Assembly (NCBI GenBank): GCA_002499945.1
Contig: DKYP01000021.1
Span: 1 to 11,430, forward strand
DNA: 11,430 bases
Source of the DNA: Lachnoclostridium sp. UBA7097
Lineage (GTDB): Bacteria; Bacillota; Clostridia; Lachnospirales; Lachnospiraceae
Direction: 5' to 3'
In this document: one piece after another, positions 1 through 6,327 of the stretch
How the letters are laid out: each line of letters opens with the position of its first letter
How positions within the stretch are numbered: position 1 is the first letter of the stretch
The notes under the pieces: model-generated
What the model saw: the letters and a program-made list of their open reading frames with translations, nothing else
What the model was told of the DNA's origin: nothing
The model's database searches: none
Made by a program: the position numbers and the translations under genes

Positions 1-2
1 TT

Positions 3-110
3 TACAGATGCAGGTGTGGCTATGTAGAAGACAGGGATTTTAATGCAAGCCTTAATTTAAGGGATGCAGTAACTTACGAAATAGCACAGGCATCCGTAAG
101 TACATGCTGA
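3..110 (+). CDS. tnpB: TnpB RNA-guided nuclease, C-terminal fragment (5' end outside window)
   Basis: Thirty-five codons in frame from position 3 to TGA at 108-110. They read YRCRCGYVEDRDFNASLNLR and continue to a terminal cysteine. The CxCG piece is the second half of the C-terminal zinc ribbon, and DRDFNAS is the RuvC-III motif, whose second Asp is a catalytic residue in TnpB/Fanzor/Cas12-like nucleases. TnpB is a transposon-encoded nuclease guided by an RNA made from the element's right end, and it helps retain the element after excision. Only the tail is visible, so integrity of the whole protein cannot be judged. The same frame stays open after the stop (111-206) and encodes a Lys/Arg-rich stretch, so the stop could be a late nonsense mutation or simply the natural end. 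Confidence 0.8.
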   Translation, partial: YRCRCGYVEDRDFNASLNLRDAVTYEIAQASVSTC

Positions 111-330
111 AAGCTGTTTGGGAAATTTACAATGTCCAAGCCCCAAAAACCAAGGGCAAAAAAGAAAATTCAGGAAAGGAAAAGCTATTTAGATGAATAC
201 CCATAAAAACACACAGGCAAGTGGATATGGGTATGTACCGGTGGCTAGCTGGGAATTAACGGCTGTGGAGTGTACAAGAACCTGTGAGTAGTTGGAATTT
301 AACGAAAGCATACACATTGAAGCAGCAAGG
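100..330 (+). ncRNA. Candidate omega/reRNA scaffold at the transposon right end
   Basis: In TnpB elements the guide RNA starts inside or near the 3' end of tnpB and runs across the right end, taking its guide from flanking DNA. Here this tract has no convincing gene but is structured. ATACCCATA (197-205) pairs perfectly with TATGGGTAT (226-234) around a 20-nt loop. Within that loop, CACAGG (212-217) is complementary to CCTGTG (281-286), which would form a pseudoknot-like contact. A conserved-looking tract ending in TTGAAGCAG (317-325) follows. The RNA identity, both ends and the fold are inferred from position and complementarity; no promoter was assigned. Confidence 0.4.
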
Positions 331-359
331 TAAAATTGTGAGATTTACCCAAATCATCT

Positions 360-387
360 AAACATATACACTTTTGTATATGTTTTT
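360..387 (+). promoter_or_regulatory. Inverted repeat upstream of the XRE gene (operator or small terminator)
   Basis: AAACATATAC (360-369) and GTATATGTTT (376-385) form a perfect 10-bp inverted repeat with a 6-nt loop, 17 nt before the XRE start codon. TATACA/TATACT hexamers within it could act as a -10 element, so it could be an autoregulatory operator overlapping the promoter, as is common for small XRE regulators. The T-run 383-387 also allows a weak terminator that would insulate the regulator from transposon transcription. The sequence does not decide between these. Confidence 0.4.
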
Positions 388-402
388 AGTAGCAGGTGCT
401 GT

Positions 403-618
403 ATGATATTGCGAAACCGTTTGAAAGAACGCAGGGCCGCATTGAATGTCAACCAACAGGAAATGGGACGCTTATGTGGCGTTTCAAGGCAGACAATCAG
501 CCTGATTGAACGGGGCGATTATTCACCGTCTGTCACCCTTGCCCTGACGATTGCAAAGGTATGCGGCGTCACGGTGGAAGAAGTTTTCTATTTACAGGAG
601 GAAGAAGGAAATGGATAA
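403..618 (+). CDS. Small XRE-family transcriptional regulator
   Basis: A 71-aa protein made almost entirely of one HTH_3 (Cro/C1-type) domain. Residues 4-60 hold the five-helix fold, with the recognition region QEMGRLCGVSRQTISLIERG around residues 19-38, followed by the usual PSVTLALTIAKVCGVTVEEVF segment. There is no ligand or dimerisation domain beyond this. The start is ATG with a modest AGGTG at 394-398. The final codons overlap the next gene by 8 nt (ATGGATAA), so the two are translationally coupled. Short XRE proteins of this kind are commonly paired with membrane proteins, and the partner here is a DUF3169 protein. It probably represses its own cluster, perhaps through the inverted repeat at 360-385. 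The target and signal are unknown. Confidence 0.88.
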   Translation: MILRNRLKERRAALNVNQQEMGRLCGVSRQTISLIERGDYSPSVTLALTIAKVCGVTVEEVFYLQEEEGNG

Positions 619-1402
619 TAAGGAAATCAAGAAAGAAAACCGGAAGGCCCTTCCGAAATTTATGCTCATTATGGTTATAAGTTTGCTGCTTGGCGGCGTA
701 ACCGGCTTTTGTGCTGCAATATATGGACTGGACATGCTGGCGGACGGTATTAAAAATGCAGGAGCATTTTTCGGAATTTATATTGCCCCTTGGCTGATGC
801 TGGCGGCAGCGGTTATCGTACCAGCAGTCTGTATTCCGGTTTATAGAAGCGCAAAAAAGCTGCTTTCTTCCTGGGATGGTGAAAATGAGGAAATATCCGA
901 TACTGTTGATAATAAGCTTTCCATTACCATCTGGCTTACGAGTGCCGCTCTTATTATTTCTTATTTTCTTATTGCTGCATCGTATTCCAATAGTTTTGCT
1001 ACCTTTAAAAATAAGAATAGCAGCTTGTTATTTATTGCCAGTATTGCAGCTTTCCTTGCCATTATGATTGAAGCAGTTATTATCCAGCAGAAGTGCGTTG
1101 ATACCGTAAAGAAAACAAACCCCGAAAAAACTGCCTCGGTTTATGACCTCAAGTTCCAAAAGAAATGGATGGATAGTTGTGATGAAGCTGAAAAAATTAT
1201 AATAGGCAAGTGTGCATTTAAAGCTTATACCGCAACAAATACTGTCTGTACGGTTCTGTCCATTGTACTTGCAATCTGTGCGCTTATTTTCGGAACAGGC
1301 TTTTTACCTTCCCTTGTAGTGTGCCTTATCTGGATTACCAGCCAGTCGGTATATTGCAAAGAATCATTAAGGTATTCTAAGGCTGGGAATAAGATTTCTT
1401 GA
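611..1402 (+). CDS. DUF3169-family multi-pass membrane protein
   Basis: A 263-aa hydrophobic protein. The start chosen is ATG 611, which has AGGAGG at 596-601 with 9-nt spacing; an upstream in-frame ATG at 551 lies inside the XRE gene and lacks such a site. The N-terminus (KALPKFMLIMVISLLLGGVTG) resembles the DUF3169 family of Firmicute integral membrane proteins. Six hydrophobic segments are visible at about residues 16-38, 55-78, 104-124, 139-158, 207-228 and 231-246, with a charged cytoplasmic-type loop at 160-205. No catalytic motif is recognised. The 8-nt overlap with the upstream regulator implies co-expression. Function is unknown for the family; pairing with an XRE protein suggests a role in an envelope or stress response, but that is inference. 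Confidence 0.82.
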   Translation: MDNKEIKKENRKALPKFMLIMVISLLLGGVTGFCAAIYGLDMLADGIKNAGAFFGIYIAPWLMLAAAVIVPAVCIPVYRSAKKLLSSWDGENEEISDTVDNKLSITIWLTSAALIISYFLIAASYSNSFATFKNKNSSLLFIASIAAFLAIMIEAVIIQQKCVDTVKKTNPEKTASVYDLKFQKKWMDSCDEAEKIIIGKCAFKAYTATNTVCTVLSIVLAICALIFGTGFLPSLVVCLIWITSQSVYCKESLRYSKAGNKIS

Positions 1403-1424
1403 AGGAACAACAGGGGGATAAACA

Positions 1425-1775
1425 ATGATAAATTATTTATGGATTGCCGTAATTCTGATTATCTTTTTGTGTATCAGAAAAAAACGGCGGACAGCAGTGG
1501 CTGTATGGCAAATACAAAACCGCAGAAAACACAACAAGGAGATATTATTTATGAAAGAATTGGCAAAACAATTTACCGGCGAAGAATGCATCATTTATAC
1601 GATTACTTCAAACGACGGCACTATACAGGGCGTTATAAGGGAAATTAATGATGGCGGTATGATAATCGAGAGAAATCATGGTGAACAGGAAATTATTAAT
1701 CTTGATTTTGTTACCCGTATCAGACGGTATCCGAAAAAGAAAAACGGAAAGAAAAAATCCCTTGTAATAGGCTAA
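1425..1775 (+). CDS. Small membrane-anchored protein with a DUF6897-like domain
   Basis: A 116-aa protein with an N-terminal hydrophobic helix (about residues 3-17) followed by a basic stretch (RKKRR, then NRRKHNK), so the rest should be cytoplasmic. The C-terminal part, from about residue 43 (MKELAKQFTGEECIIYTITS), looks like a small beta-barrel-type domain similar to clostridial DUF6897 proteins, including NLDFVTRIRRYP and a lysine-rich tail. The start at 1425 has AGGGGG at 1412-1417. A second in-frame ATG at 1551 also has a strong AAGGAGA (1536-1542, 8-nt spacing) and would give a soluble 74-aa form. It lies 22 nt after the DUF3169 gene on the same strand, so probably in the same transcript. 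Function is unknown; the family assignment is from memory of its sequence pattern. Confidence 0.72.
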   Translation: MINYLWIAVILIIFLCIRKKRRTAVAVWQIQNRRKHNKEILFMKELAKQFTGEECIIYTITSNDGTIQGVIREINDGGMIIERNHGEQEIINLDFVTRIRRYPKKKNGKKKSLVIG

Positions 1776-1818
1776 ACATTAAAAGAATAACTAATAAAAA
1801 ACTCTAACCACACAACCA

Positions 1819-1847
1819 TTGACATTATAATTAAATTACAATAGAAT
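1819..1847 (+). promoter_or_regulatory. Sigma-70 (sigma-A) promoter for the cvfB-like gene
   Basis: Consensus TTGACA (1819-1824), a 17-nt AT-rich spacer, and TAGAAT (1842-1847), one base off TATAAT. Transcription would start near 1854, leaving a leader of roughly 35-40 nt before ATG 1891, with GGAGA (1880-1884) as ribosome binding site. It lies in the 115-nt gap after the DUF6897-like gene, so the S1-domain gene is probably transcribed on its own. Confidence 0.75.
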
Positions 1848-1890
1848 AATAACTGTCTGGAATAAATGTAGAAATTTATGGAGATTTATT

Positions 1891-2736
1891 ATGAAACAGA
1901 AAATAGAACTTGGCAAAACCCAAGAACTTATTGTCACTAAAGAAACAAACTTCGGTGTTTATTTAAATACACCTGGTGGTGATGAAACAGGCCACATACT
2001 TCTTCCAAAATCACAAGTCCCAGAAGGCACAGGACTTAAAGATTCCCTGGTTGTCTTTGTATACAAAGATTCAGAGGACAGGCCTATTGCAACTATGCAG
2101 AAGCCTTTATTGGAACTTGGCGGTGTTGCCCGCCTGCACGTCAAGGAGATATCACATATTGGTGCTTTTCTTGAATGGGGGCTTGCAAAAGACCTTCTGC
2201 TGCCTTTTAAGGAATGGCTGTATGAAGTCAAAGAGGGTGATGACATATTAGTTACCCTTTACCTTGATAAAAGTGAAAGGCTTTGTGCTTCCATGAAGGT
2301 TTATGAACTTTTAAGATGTGATTCACCTTATAATAAAGATGATGAAGTTGATGGGAAGGTATATGAAACCAGTGATAATTTTGGTGTATTTATTGCTGTA
2401 GATGATAAATATTCTGCACTCCTTCCCAAGAAAGAGGTATTTGAAACATACCATATAAACCAGCCTGTACATGCAAGGGTAGCACAGGTCCTTGAAGATG
2501 GAAGGCTTACGTTAAGTGTTAAAAAGAAAATCCCTGAACAGATGAATGAAGATGCTGCATTTATACTGGGCTGCTTAAAAGATGCCGGCGGCTTCCTGCC
2601 TTTTAATGATAAAAGTGGGCCAAATGACATTAAGGCACGTTTCCATATGAGCAAAAATGCTTTTAAACGTGCAACCGGACACCTTTTAAAAGACCGCCTT
2701 ATTACTATTGAAAATGACGGGATACACATGGTATAA
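1891..2736 (+). CDS. cvfB: CvfB-like S1-domain RNA-binding protein
   Basis: A 281-aa protein with the CvfB/YitL architecture: three S1-type OB folds (about residues 1-70, 71-138 and 150-212) and a C-terminal winged helix (about 218-280). S1-like features include NFGVYLNTPGGDETGHILLP (20-39), ISHIGAFLEWG (87-97) and the best match, VDGKVYETSDNFGVFIAVDD (153-172), which ends in LEDGRLTLSVKKK. CvfB in Staphylococcus binds RNA and affects virulence gene expression; in commensals the role is unclear. It is full length for the family. It has its own promoter and terminator and converges on the fatty acid operon, which suggests no functional tie to it. Confidence 0.9.
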   Translation: MKQKIELGKTQELIVTKETNFGVYLNTPGGDETGHILLPKSQVPEGTGLKDSLVVFVYKDSEDRPIATMQKPLLELGGVARLHVKEISHIGAFLEWGLAKDLLLPFKEWLYEVKEGDDILVTLYLDKSERLCASMKVYELLRCDSPYNKDDEVDGKVYETSDNFGVFIAVDDKYSALLPKKEVFETYHINQPVHARVAQVLEDGRLTLSVKKKIPEQMNEDAAFILGCLKDAGGFLPFNDKSGPNDIKARFHMSKNAFKRATGHLLKDRLITIENDGIHMV

Positions 2737-2742
2737 AGATAA

Positions 2743-2792
2743 AGGTTCCAGCTGGCATAATATCTTAATGCCTGGCTGGAACTTATGTTTTT
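2743..2792. terminator. Bidirectional rho-independent terminator between cvfB and accA
   Basis: GTTCCAGC (2745-2752) pairs with GCTGGAAC (2775-2782). The stem continues inward through GGCAT/ATGCC after a small internal loop, and outward by a G-T and an A-T pair. On the + strand it is followed by a T-rich run (2787-2792), and on the - strand by TTTATCTTTATA. It starts 6 nt after the cvfB stop and abuts the accA stop (2794-2796), so it can end both convergent transcripts. Confidence 0.85.
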
Positions 2793-2793
2793 A

Positions 2794-3591
2794 TTATTCT
2801 GTAAATTCACCATACTGCCTGAACCTCTTATATCTCCTGCCTAAAAGCCCTTCTGTAGAAAGCCCCCGGAGCTCTGGCAATGTTTCCCTTAATGCAGTTT
2901 TTATCTGGTCTGTTGTATATTGCAGGTTATTTTCAATTCCCTCTTTGGCTTCATAGAAAATCTTGTCTACAACCTTGTCTTTCATAAGGTCTTTTGCTGT
3001 CATTTTCATAAGTGTTGCTGCTTCTTCTACCCTTGATGAATCCCTCCAGAGTATACTTGCAAAACCTTCCGGTGAAAGTACCGAAAAAAGCCCGTTTTCA
3101 AGCATCCAGACTGTATCTGCAACCGCAAGTGCAAGTGCACCGCCGCTTCCGCCCTCACCTGTAAAAATACTTATAATTGGTGTTTTTAAGTTTGACATCT
3201 CTTTAAGGTTTCTTGCAATAGCTTCACCCTGCCCTCTTTCCTCTGCGCCAATCCCCGGATATGCGCCGGCAGTATTAATAAAAGTTATTACAGGGCGTTT
3301 AAACTTCTCTGCCTGTTTCATAAGGCGCAAAGCCTTTCTGTATCCCTCCGGGCCTGGCTGGCCAAAGTTGCACTGGACATTTTCATCCAAATCATGCCCT
3401 TTCTGTATCCCCACAACAGTTACAGGTATTCCTTCAAAGCTTGCAATCCCGCCTGTTACAGCACCATCATCTGCATAAAGCCTGTCTCCATGAAATTCTA
3501 AAAAATCATCAAATATATCTTCTATAAATTCTTTTGTATTAGGCCTTGCAATTTTTCTGGCAATTGCTACCTTTCTCATTGTATCGCTCAT
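2794..3591 (-). CDS. accA: Acetyl-CoA carboxylase carboxyltransferase subunit alpha
   Basis: A 265-aa crotonase-fold carboxyltransferase alpha subunit. With AccD it transfers carboxyl from carboxybiotin on AccB to acetyl-CoA, giving malonyl-CoA in the cytoplasm. Visible family signatures are RPNTKEFIEDIFDDFLEFHGDR (residues 16-37), TAGAYPGIGAEERGQGEAIA (107-126) and the glycine-rich GEGGSGGALA (145-154), which contributes to the oxyanion/CoA site, followed by SVLSPEGFASILW. It is about 55 residues shorter at the N-terminus than E. coli or Bacillus AccA, and lacks part of the N-terminal helical region; short forms are usual in clostridia. The ATG has a GGGGG-rich site and lies 18 nt after accD. 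It is the last gene of the operon, ending at the terminator. Confidence 0.96.
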   Translation of the reverse strand: MSDTMRKVAIARKIARPNTKEFIEDIFDDFLEFHGDRLYADDGAVTGGIASFEGIPVTVVGIQKGHDLDENVQCNFGQPGPEGYRKALRLMKQAEKFKRPVITFINTAGAYPGIGAEERGQGEAIARNLKEMSNLKTPIISIFTGEGGSGGALALAVADTVWMLENGLFSVLSPEGFASILWRDSSRVEEAATLMKMTAKDLMKDKVVDKIFYEAKEGIENNLQYTTDQIKTALRETLPELRGLSTEGLLGRRYKRFRQYGEFTE

Positions 3592-3609
3592 AAACTGCCC
3601 CCATGCCTG

Positions 3610-4476
3610 TCAGCTGCTATGCAGCTTTAAAATAGTTGCAAGCTCTTCCCTTATTTTTGTACGGTGTACTATCCTGTCTGCAAAACCATGCTCTAACTGG
3701 AATTCTGCCCTCTGGAACCCTTCCGGCAGTTTTTGGTGGATAGTCCCTTGTATAACCCTCTGCCCTGCAAATCCAATAAGTGCTTTAGGCTCTGCGAGAA
3801 TTATATCACCAAGCATTGCAAAACTTGCTGTAACACCACCCGTTGTCGGGTCTGTAAGTACTGTTACATATAAAAGCCCTGCTTCATCATGCCTTGCAAG
3901 TGCAGCAGATACCTTTGCCATCTGCATAAGGGACATAATGCCTTCCTGCATCCTTGCACCGCCTGATGTTGTAAAAATAATTATTGGCAGCCTGTACTGT
4001 GTTGCATACTCAACTGCACGTGTAACCTTTTCACCAACTACTGAACCCATGCTTCCCATCATAAAATGGCTGTCCATTATAGCAAGGACTACTTCATAAC
4101 CATCAATTTTAGCATGGCCTGTTACAACTGCCTCTGGTATCCCTGCCTTCTTCTGCGCATTCTCTATAACCTCATCATATCCCGGATACCTCATAGGGTT
4201 CATTGGCCTCATGTTACTGTCAAGTTCTGTAAAACTTCCTTCATCACATGTAATGGCAATCCTTTCTTCCGGGCTCATACGGAAATGTGCATCACAATCA
4301 GGGCATAATTTATATTCTGTAACTTCTTTTTTATAAATTATGGATTTACATGTATTACATTTAATCCACATTCCATCAGGTATAGATGGCTCATTCCGCT
4401 TCTTTCTCCTGTCATTCTTCTTTTTATCTTCATTGCCATCTAATGAAAAATAACTCTTTTTACCAAATAAATTCAT
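3610..4476 (-). CDS. accD: Acetyl-CoA carboxylase carboxyltransferase subunit beta (zinc-binding)
   Basis: A 288-aa beta subunit of the carboxyltransferase. A lysine-rich N-terminal tail (residues 17-27) precedes a four-cysteine zinc ribbon, C40-x2-C43 and C58-x2-C61. The crotonase-like domain follows, with IIIFTTSGGARMQEG, LTDPTTGGVTASFAMLGD and EPKALIGFAGQRVI. In E. coli the zinc domain binds nucleic acid and allows AccD to affect its own translation, which may apply here. The ATG at 4476 lies 4 nt after the accC stop, and its ribosome binding site (AAGGAA) sits inside the end of accC, so the two are tightly coupled. The AccA partner is immediately downstream, matching the alpha2-beta2 complex. 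Confidence 0.96.
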   Translation of the reverse strand: MNLFGKKSYFSLDGNEDKKKNDRRKKRNEPSIPDGMWIKCNTCKSIIYKKEVTEYKLCPDCDAHFRMSPEERIAITCDEGSFTELDSNMRPMNPMRYPGYDEVIENAQKKAGIPEAVVTGHAKIDGYEVVLAIMDSHFMMGSMGSVVGEKVTRAVEYATQYRLPIIIFTTSGGARMQEGIMSLMQMAKVSAALARHDEAGLLYVTVLTDPTTGGVTASFAMLGDIILAEPKALIGFAGQRVIQGTIHQKLPEGFQRAEFQLEHGFADRIVHRTKIREELATILKLHSS

Positions 4477-4480
4477 GGCA

Positions 4481-5839
4481 TCATTCCTTCCTCTCTGTTA
4501 AAAAAGATTCTAAAAATGAAGTATTAAAATTACCCTTCTGGTAATCCGGATTATTCAATATATTATTCTGGAATTCTATATTAGTATCAATTCCATCTAT
4601 AATAAATTCATATAATGCACGTTTCATCTTTGAGATTGCCTCTTTCCTGTTATTTCCATGGACAATGACCTTGGCTATCATGGAATCATAAAAAGGCGGT
4701 ATCTCATAACCTTCATATACTGCTGTATCCACACGCAGCCCAAGTCCTCCTGCCGGGATAAGCAGATAATCAATAAGCCCTGGACATGGCGCAAAATTAC
4801 GTGACGGGTTTTCCGCATTAATCCTGCATTCAATAGCATGCCCTTTTATTTTAATATCTTTCTGGTTTAATGAAAGTTTCTTTCCATCAGCTATATTAAT
4901 CTGTTCTTTTACAATGTCAACGCCTGTAACCATCTCTGTAATTGGATGTTCCACCTGTATACGTGTGTTCATCTCCATAAAGTAATAATTTTGTGTGGCC
5001 TCATCATACAAAAATTCTATAGTCCCGGCACTCTGGTATCCTGCCGCTTTTGCAGCAAGCACAGCAGAATGGCACATCTTTTCACGTACCTCGCCAGATA
5101 ATACAGGGCATGGTGCTTCTTCAAGGACTTTCTGGTTCTTTCTCTGTAATGAACAGTCCCTTTCACCAAGATGCAGGACATTGCCATATGAATCACCTAA
5201 TATCTGGACTTCTACATGCCTTGCATTTTCAACAAGCTTCTCCATATACATCTTGTCATCGCCAAAAGCCTTGATTGTTTCGCTTCTGGCAGACTCAAAG
5301 GCTTCGTCAAGTTCTTCCTCTGAACGTACTATCCGTATGCCCTTGCCACCACCACCGGCAGATGCTTTTACCATTACAGGATATCCAAGTTTCTTAGCCA
5401 CTTCATGTGCCTGGCTGGTATCTTCAACCACGCCGTCACTGCCAGGGATAACAGGCACACCCGCCTTTATCATCATATCCCTTGCATTAGACTTATTGCC
5501 AAGTGCATCAATTACCTGTGCAGAAGGCCCGATAAACTTTATATTGCACTCCCCGCACATAGCTGCAAATGTACTGTTCTCTGAAAGGAAACCAAAACCA
5601 GGGTGTATTGCCTGTGCCTTTTTCTCAACAGCCGCACATATTATATTGTTCATATTAAGATAACTGTCTGATACCTTTGCAGAACCAATACACACAGCTT
5701 CATCTGCAAGCTGCGTATGGAGTGCTTCCCTGTCGGGTCCAGAAAATACTGCTACCGTCTTAATCCCCATTTCACGGCATGCCCTTATTATACGTACTGC
5801 AATCTCGCCGCGGTTGGCAATTAAAATCTTGTCAAACAT
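4481..5839 (-). CDS. accC: Acetyl-CoA carboxylase biotin carboxylase subunit
   Basis: A 452-aa biotin carboxylase that uses ATP and bicarbonate to carboxylate the biotin on AccB. It starts MFDKILIANRGEIAVRI, the family N-terminus, at ATG 5839 with a perfect GGAGGAG just upstream; the frame can be extended to a TTG at 5851, but that codon is part of the ribosome binding site region. The ATP-grasp glycine loop KASAGGGGKGIR lies at residues 158-169. Catalytic and biotin-site residues by position are Lys237 (HQK-equivalent NQKVLEE), Glu289, Asn291 and Arg293 (MEMNTRIQVEHP), and Arg339. Length and motifs are typical. It lies 35 nt after fabZ; that spacer has a short imperfect GGAGGC/GCCGCC stem. 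Confidence 0.97.
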   Translation of the reverse strand: MFDKILIANRGEIAVRIIRACREMGIKTVAVFSGPDREALHTQLADEAVCIGSAKVSDSYLNMNNIICAAVEKKAQAIHPGFGFLSENSTFAAMCGECNIKFIGPSAQVIDALGNKSNARDMMIKAGVPVIPGSDGVVEDTSQAHEVAKKLGYPVMVKASAGGGGKGIRIVRSEEELDEAFESARSETIKAFGDDKMYMEKLVENARHVEVQILGDSYGNVLHLGERDCSLQRKNQKVLEEAPCPVLSGEVREKMCHSAVLAAKAAGYQSAGTIEFLYDEATQNYYFMEMNTRIQVEHPITEMVTGVDIVKEQINIADGKKLSLNQKDIKIKGHAIECRINAENPSRNFAPCPGLIDYLLIPAGGLGLRVDTAVYEGYEIPPFYDSMIAKVIVHGNNRKEAISKMKRALYEFIIDGIDTNIEFQNNILNNPDYQKGNFNTSFLESFLTERKE

Positions 5840-5874
5840 ATACTCCTCCAATCAGGCGGCTGCCAAAGCCTCCG

Positions 5875-6300
5875 CTAACCAATCATAAATACCAGTTCTG
5901 CCTGGGCAGCAACTTTGTCACCAACATAAGCAACACCCTGCCCAATCCCTGCATTTTTCTTTAACTTTTCTATCTGGACTTCAAGGCGGAGTGTATCACC
6001 TGGAACTATTTTCTTCTTAAATTTAGCATTTTTAATGCCCCCAAAATATGCAGTCTTTCCCTTAAATTCTTCCATTGAAAGTATTGCAACTGCCCCTGCC
6101 TGTGCCATTGCTTCAACTACAAGCACGCCTGGCATAACTGGTTCTTGTGGGAAATGCCCCGCAAAAAATGGTTCATTATATGTTACATTCTTAATAGCTG
6201 TAACAGACTTGCCCTCCACAATCTCCTCTATCCTGTCAAGCAGAAGAAACGGCTGCCTGTGCGGGATAATCTCCATTATCTCTTTTATATCCATTGCCAT
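5875..6300 (-). CDS. fabZ: 3-hydroxyacyl-ACP dehydratase FabZ
   Basis: A 141-aa hot-dog-fold dehydratase that removes water from 3-hydroxyacyl-ACP to give trans-2-enoyl-ACP. Signatures are IPHRQPFLLLDRI (residues 12-24), the catalytic His49 in AGHFPQEPVMPGVL and Glu63 in VEAMAQAGA. The start at 6300 has AAGGGG about 9 nt upstream; a second ATG two codons later would change little. It sits between accB and accC, the same unusual placement found in the streptococcal operon. No FabA, and no fabM-type isomerase, is seen in the window, so how unsaturated chains are made is not shown; some Firmicute FabZ paralogues (FabN) isomerise the double bond, but that cannot be judged from sequence here. Confidence 0.96.
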   Translation of the reverse strand: MAMDIKEIMEIIPHRQPFLLLDRIEEIVEGKSVTAIKNVTYNEPFFAGHFPQEPVMPGVLVVEAMAQAGAVAILSMEEFKGKTAYFGGIKNAKFKKKIVPGDTLRLEVQIEKLKKNAGIGQGVAYVGDKVAAQAELVFMIG

Positions 6301-6327
6301 ATAAATATACCCCTTCCCTTTTACATT

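Larger units (their letters stand above)
1..350 (+). mobile_element. Right end of an IS200/IS605-family (TnpB-carrying) element, left part outside window
   Basis: The window opens inside the 3' end of a tnpB gene (stop at 108-110), followed by about 240 nt without a gene but with strong secondary structure, which is the usual arrangement at the right end of IS200/IS605 or IS607 elements. Visible structures are a perfect 9-bp stem (197-205 with 226-234) and a 6-bp stem (329-334 with 344-349), the latter placed where a subterminal right-end hairpin would be. The outer boundary is not marked by a terminal inverted repeat, as expected for this family, so the end near 350 is an estimate. Whether the element is intact or carries a tnpA cannot be seen. 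Confidence 0.65.

Noticed and set aside
1776..1818. Search for a terminator after the DUF6897-like gene
   Set aside because: The tract is AT-rich but no stem followed by a T-run is visible, so none is claimed.
2328..2813. 161-codon open frame on the - strand across the 3' part of cvfB
   Set aside because: It is antisense to a complete S1-domain protein and spans the terminator, with no recognisable domain.
2963..3478. Open frames on the + strand within accA (and similarly in fabF, fabD and fabH)
   Set aside because: They are shadows of highly conserved genes on the opposite strand, with Ser/Pro-rich low-complexity translations and no initiation signals.
4995..5663. Long open frame (222 codons) on the + strand inside accC
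   Set aside because: It is antisense to a clear AccC with all catalytic motifs. Its Ser/Pro-rich composition is the reverse complement of Gly/Glu/Lys codons, and it has no ribosome binding site or family resemblance.
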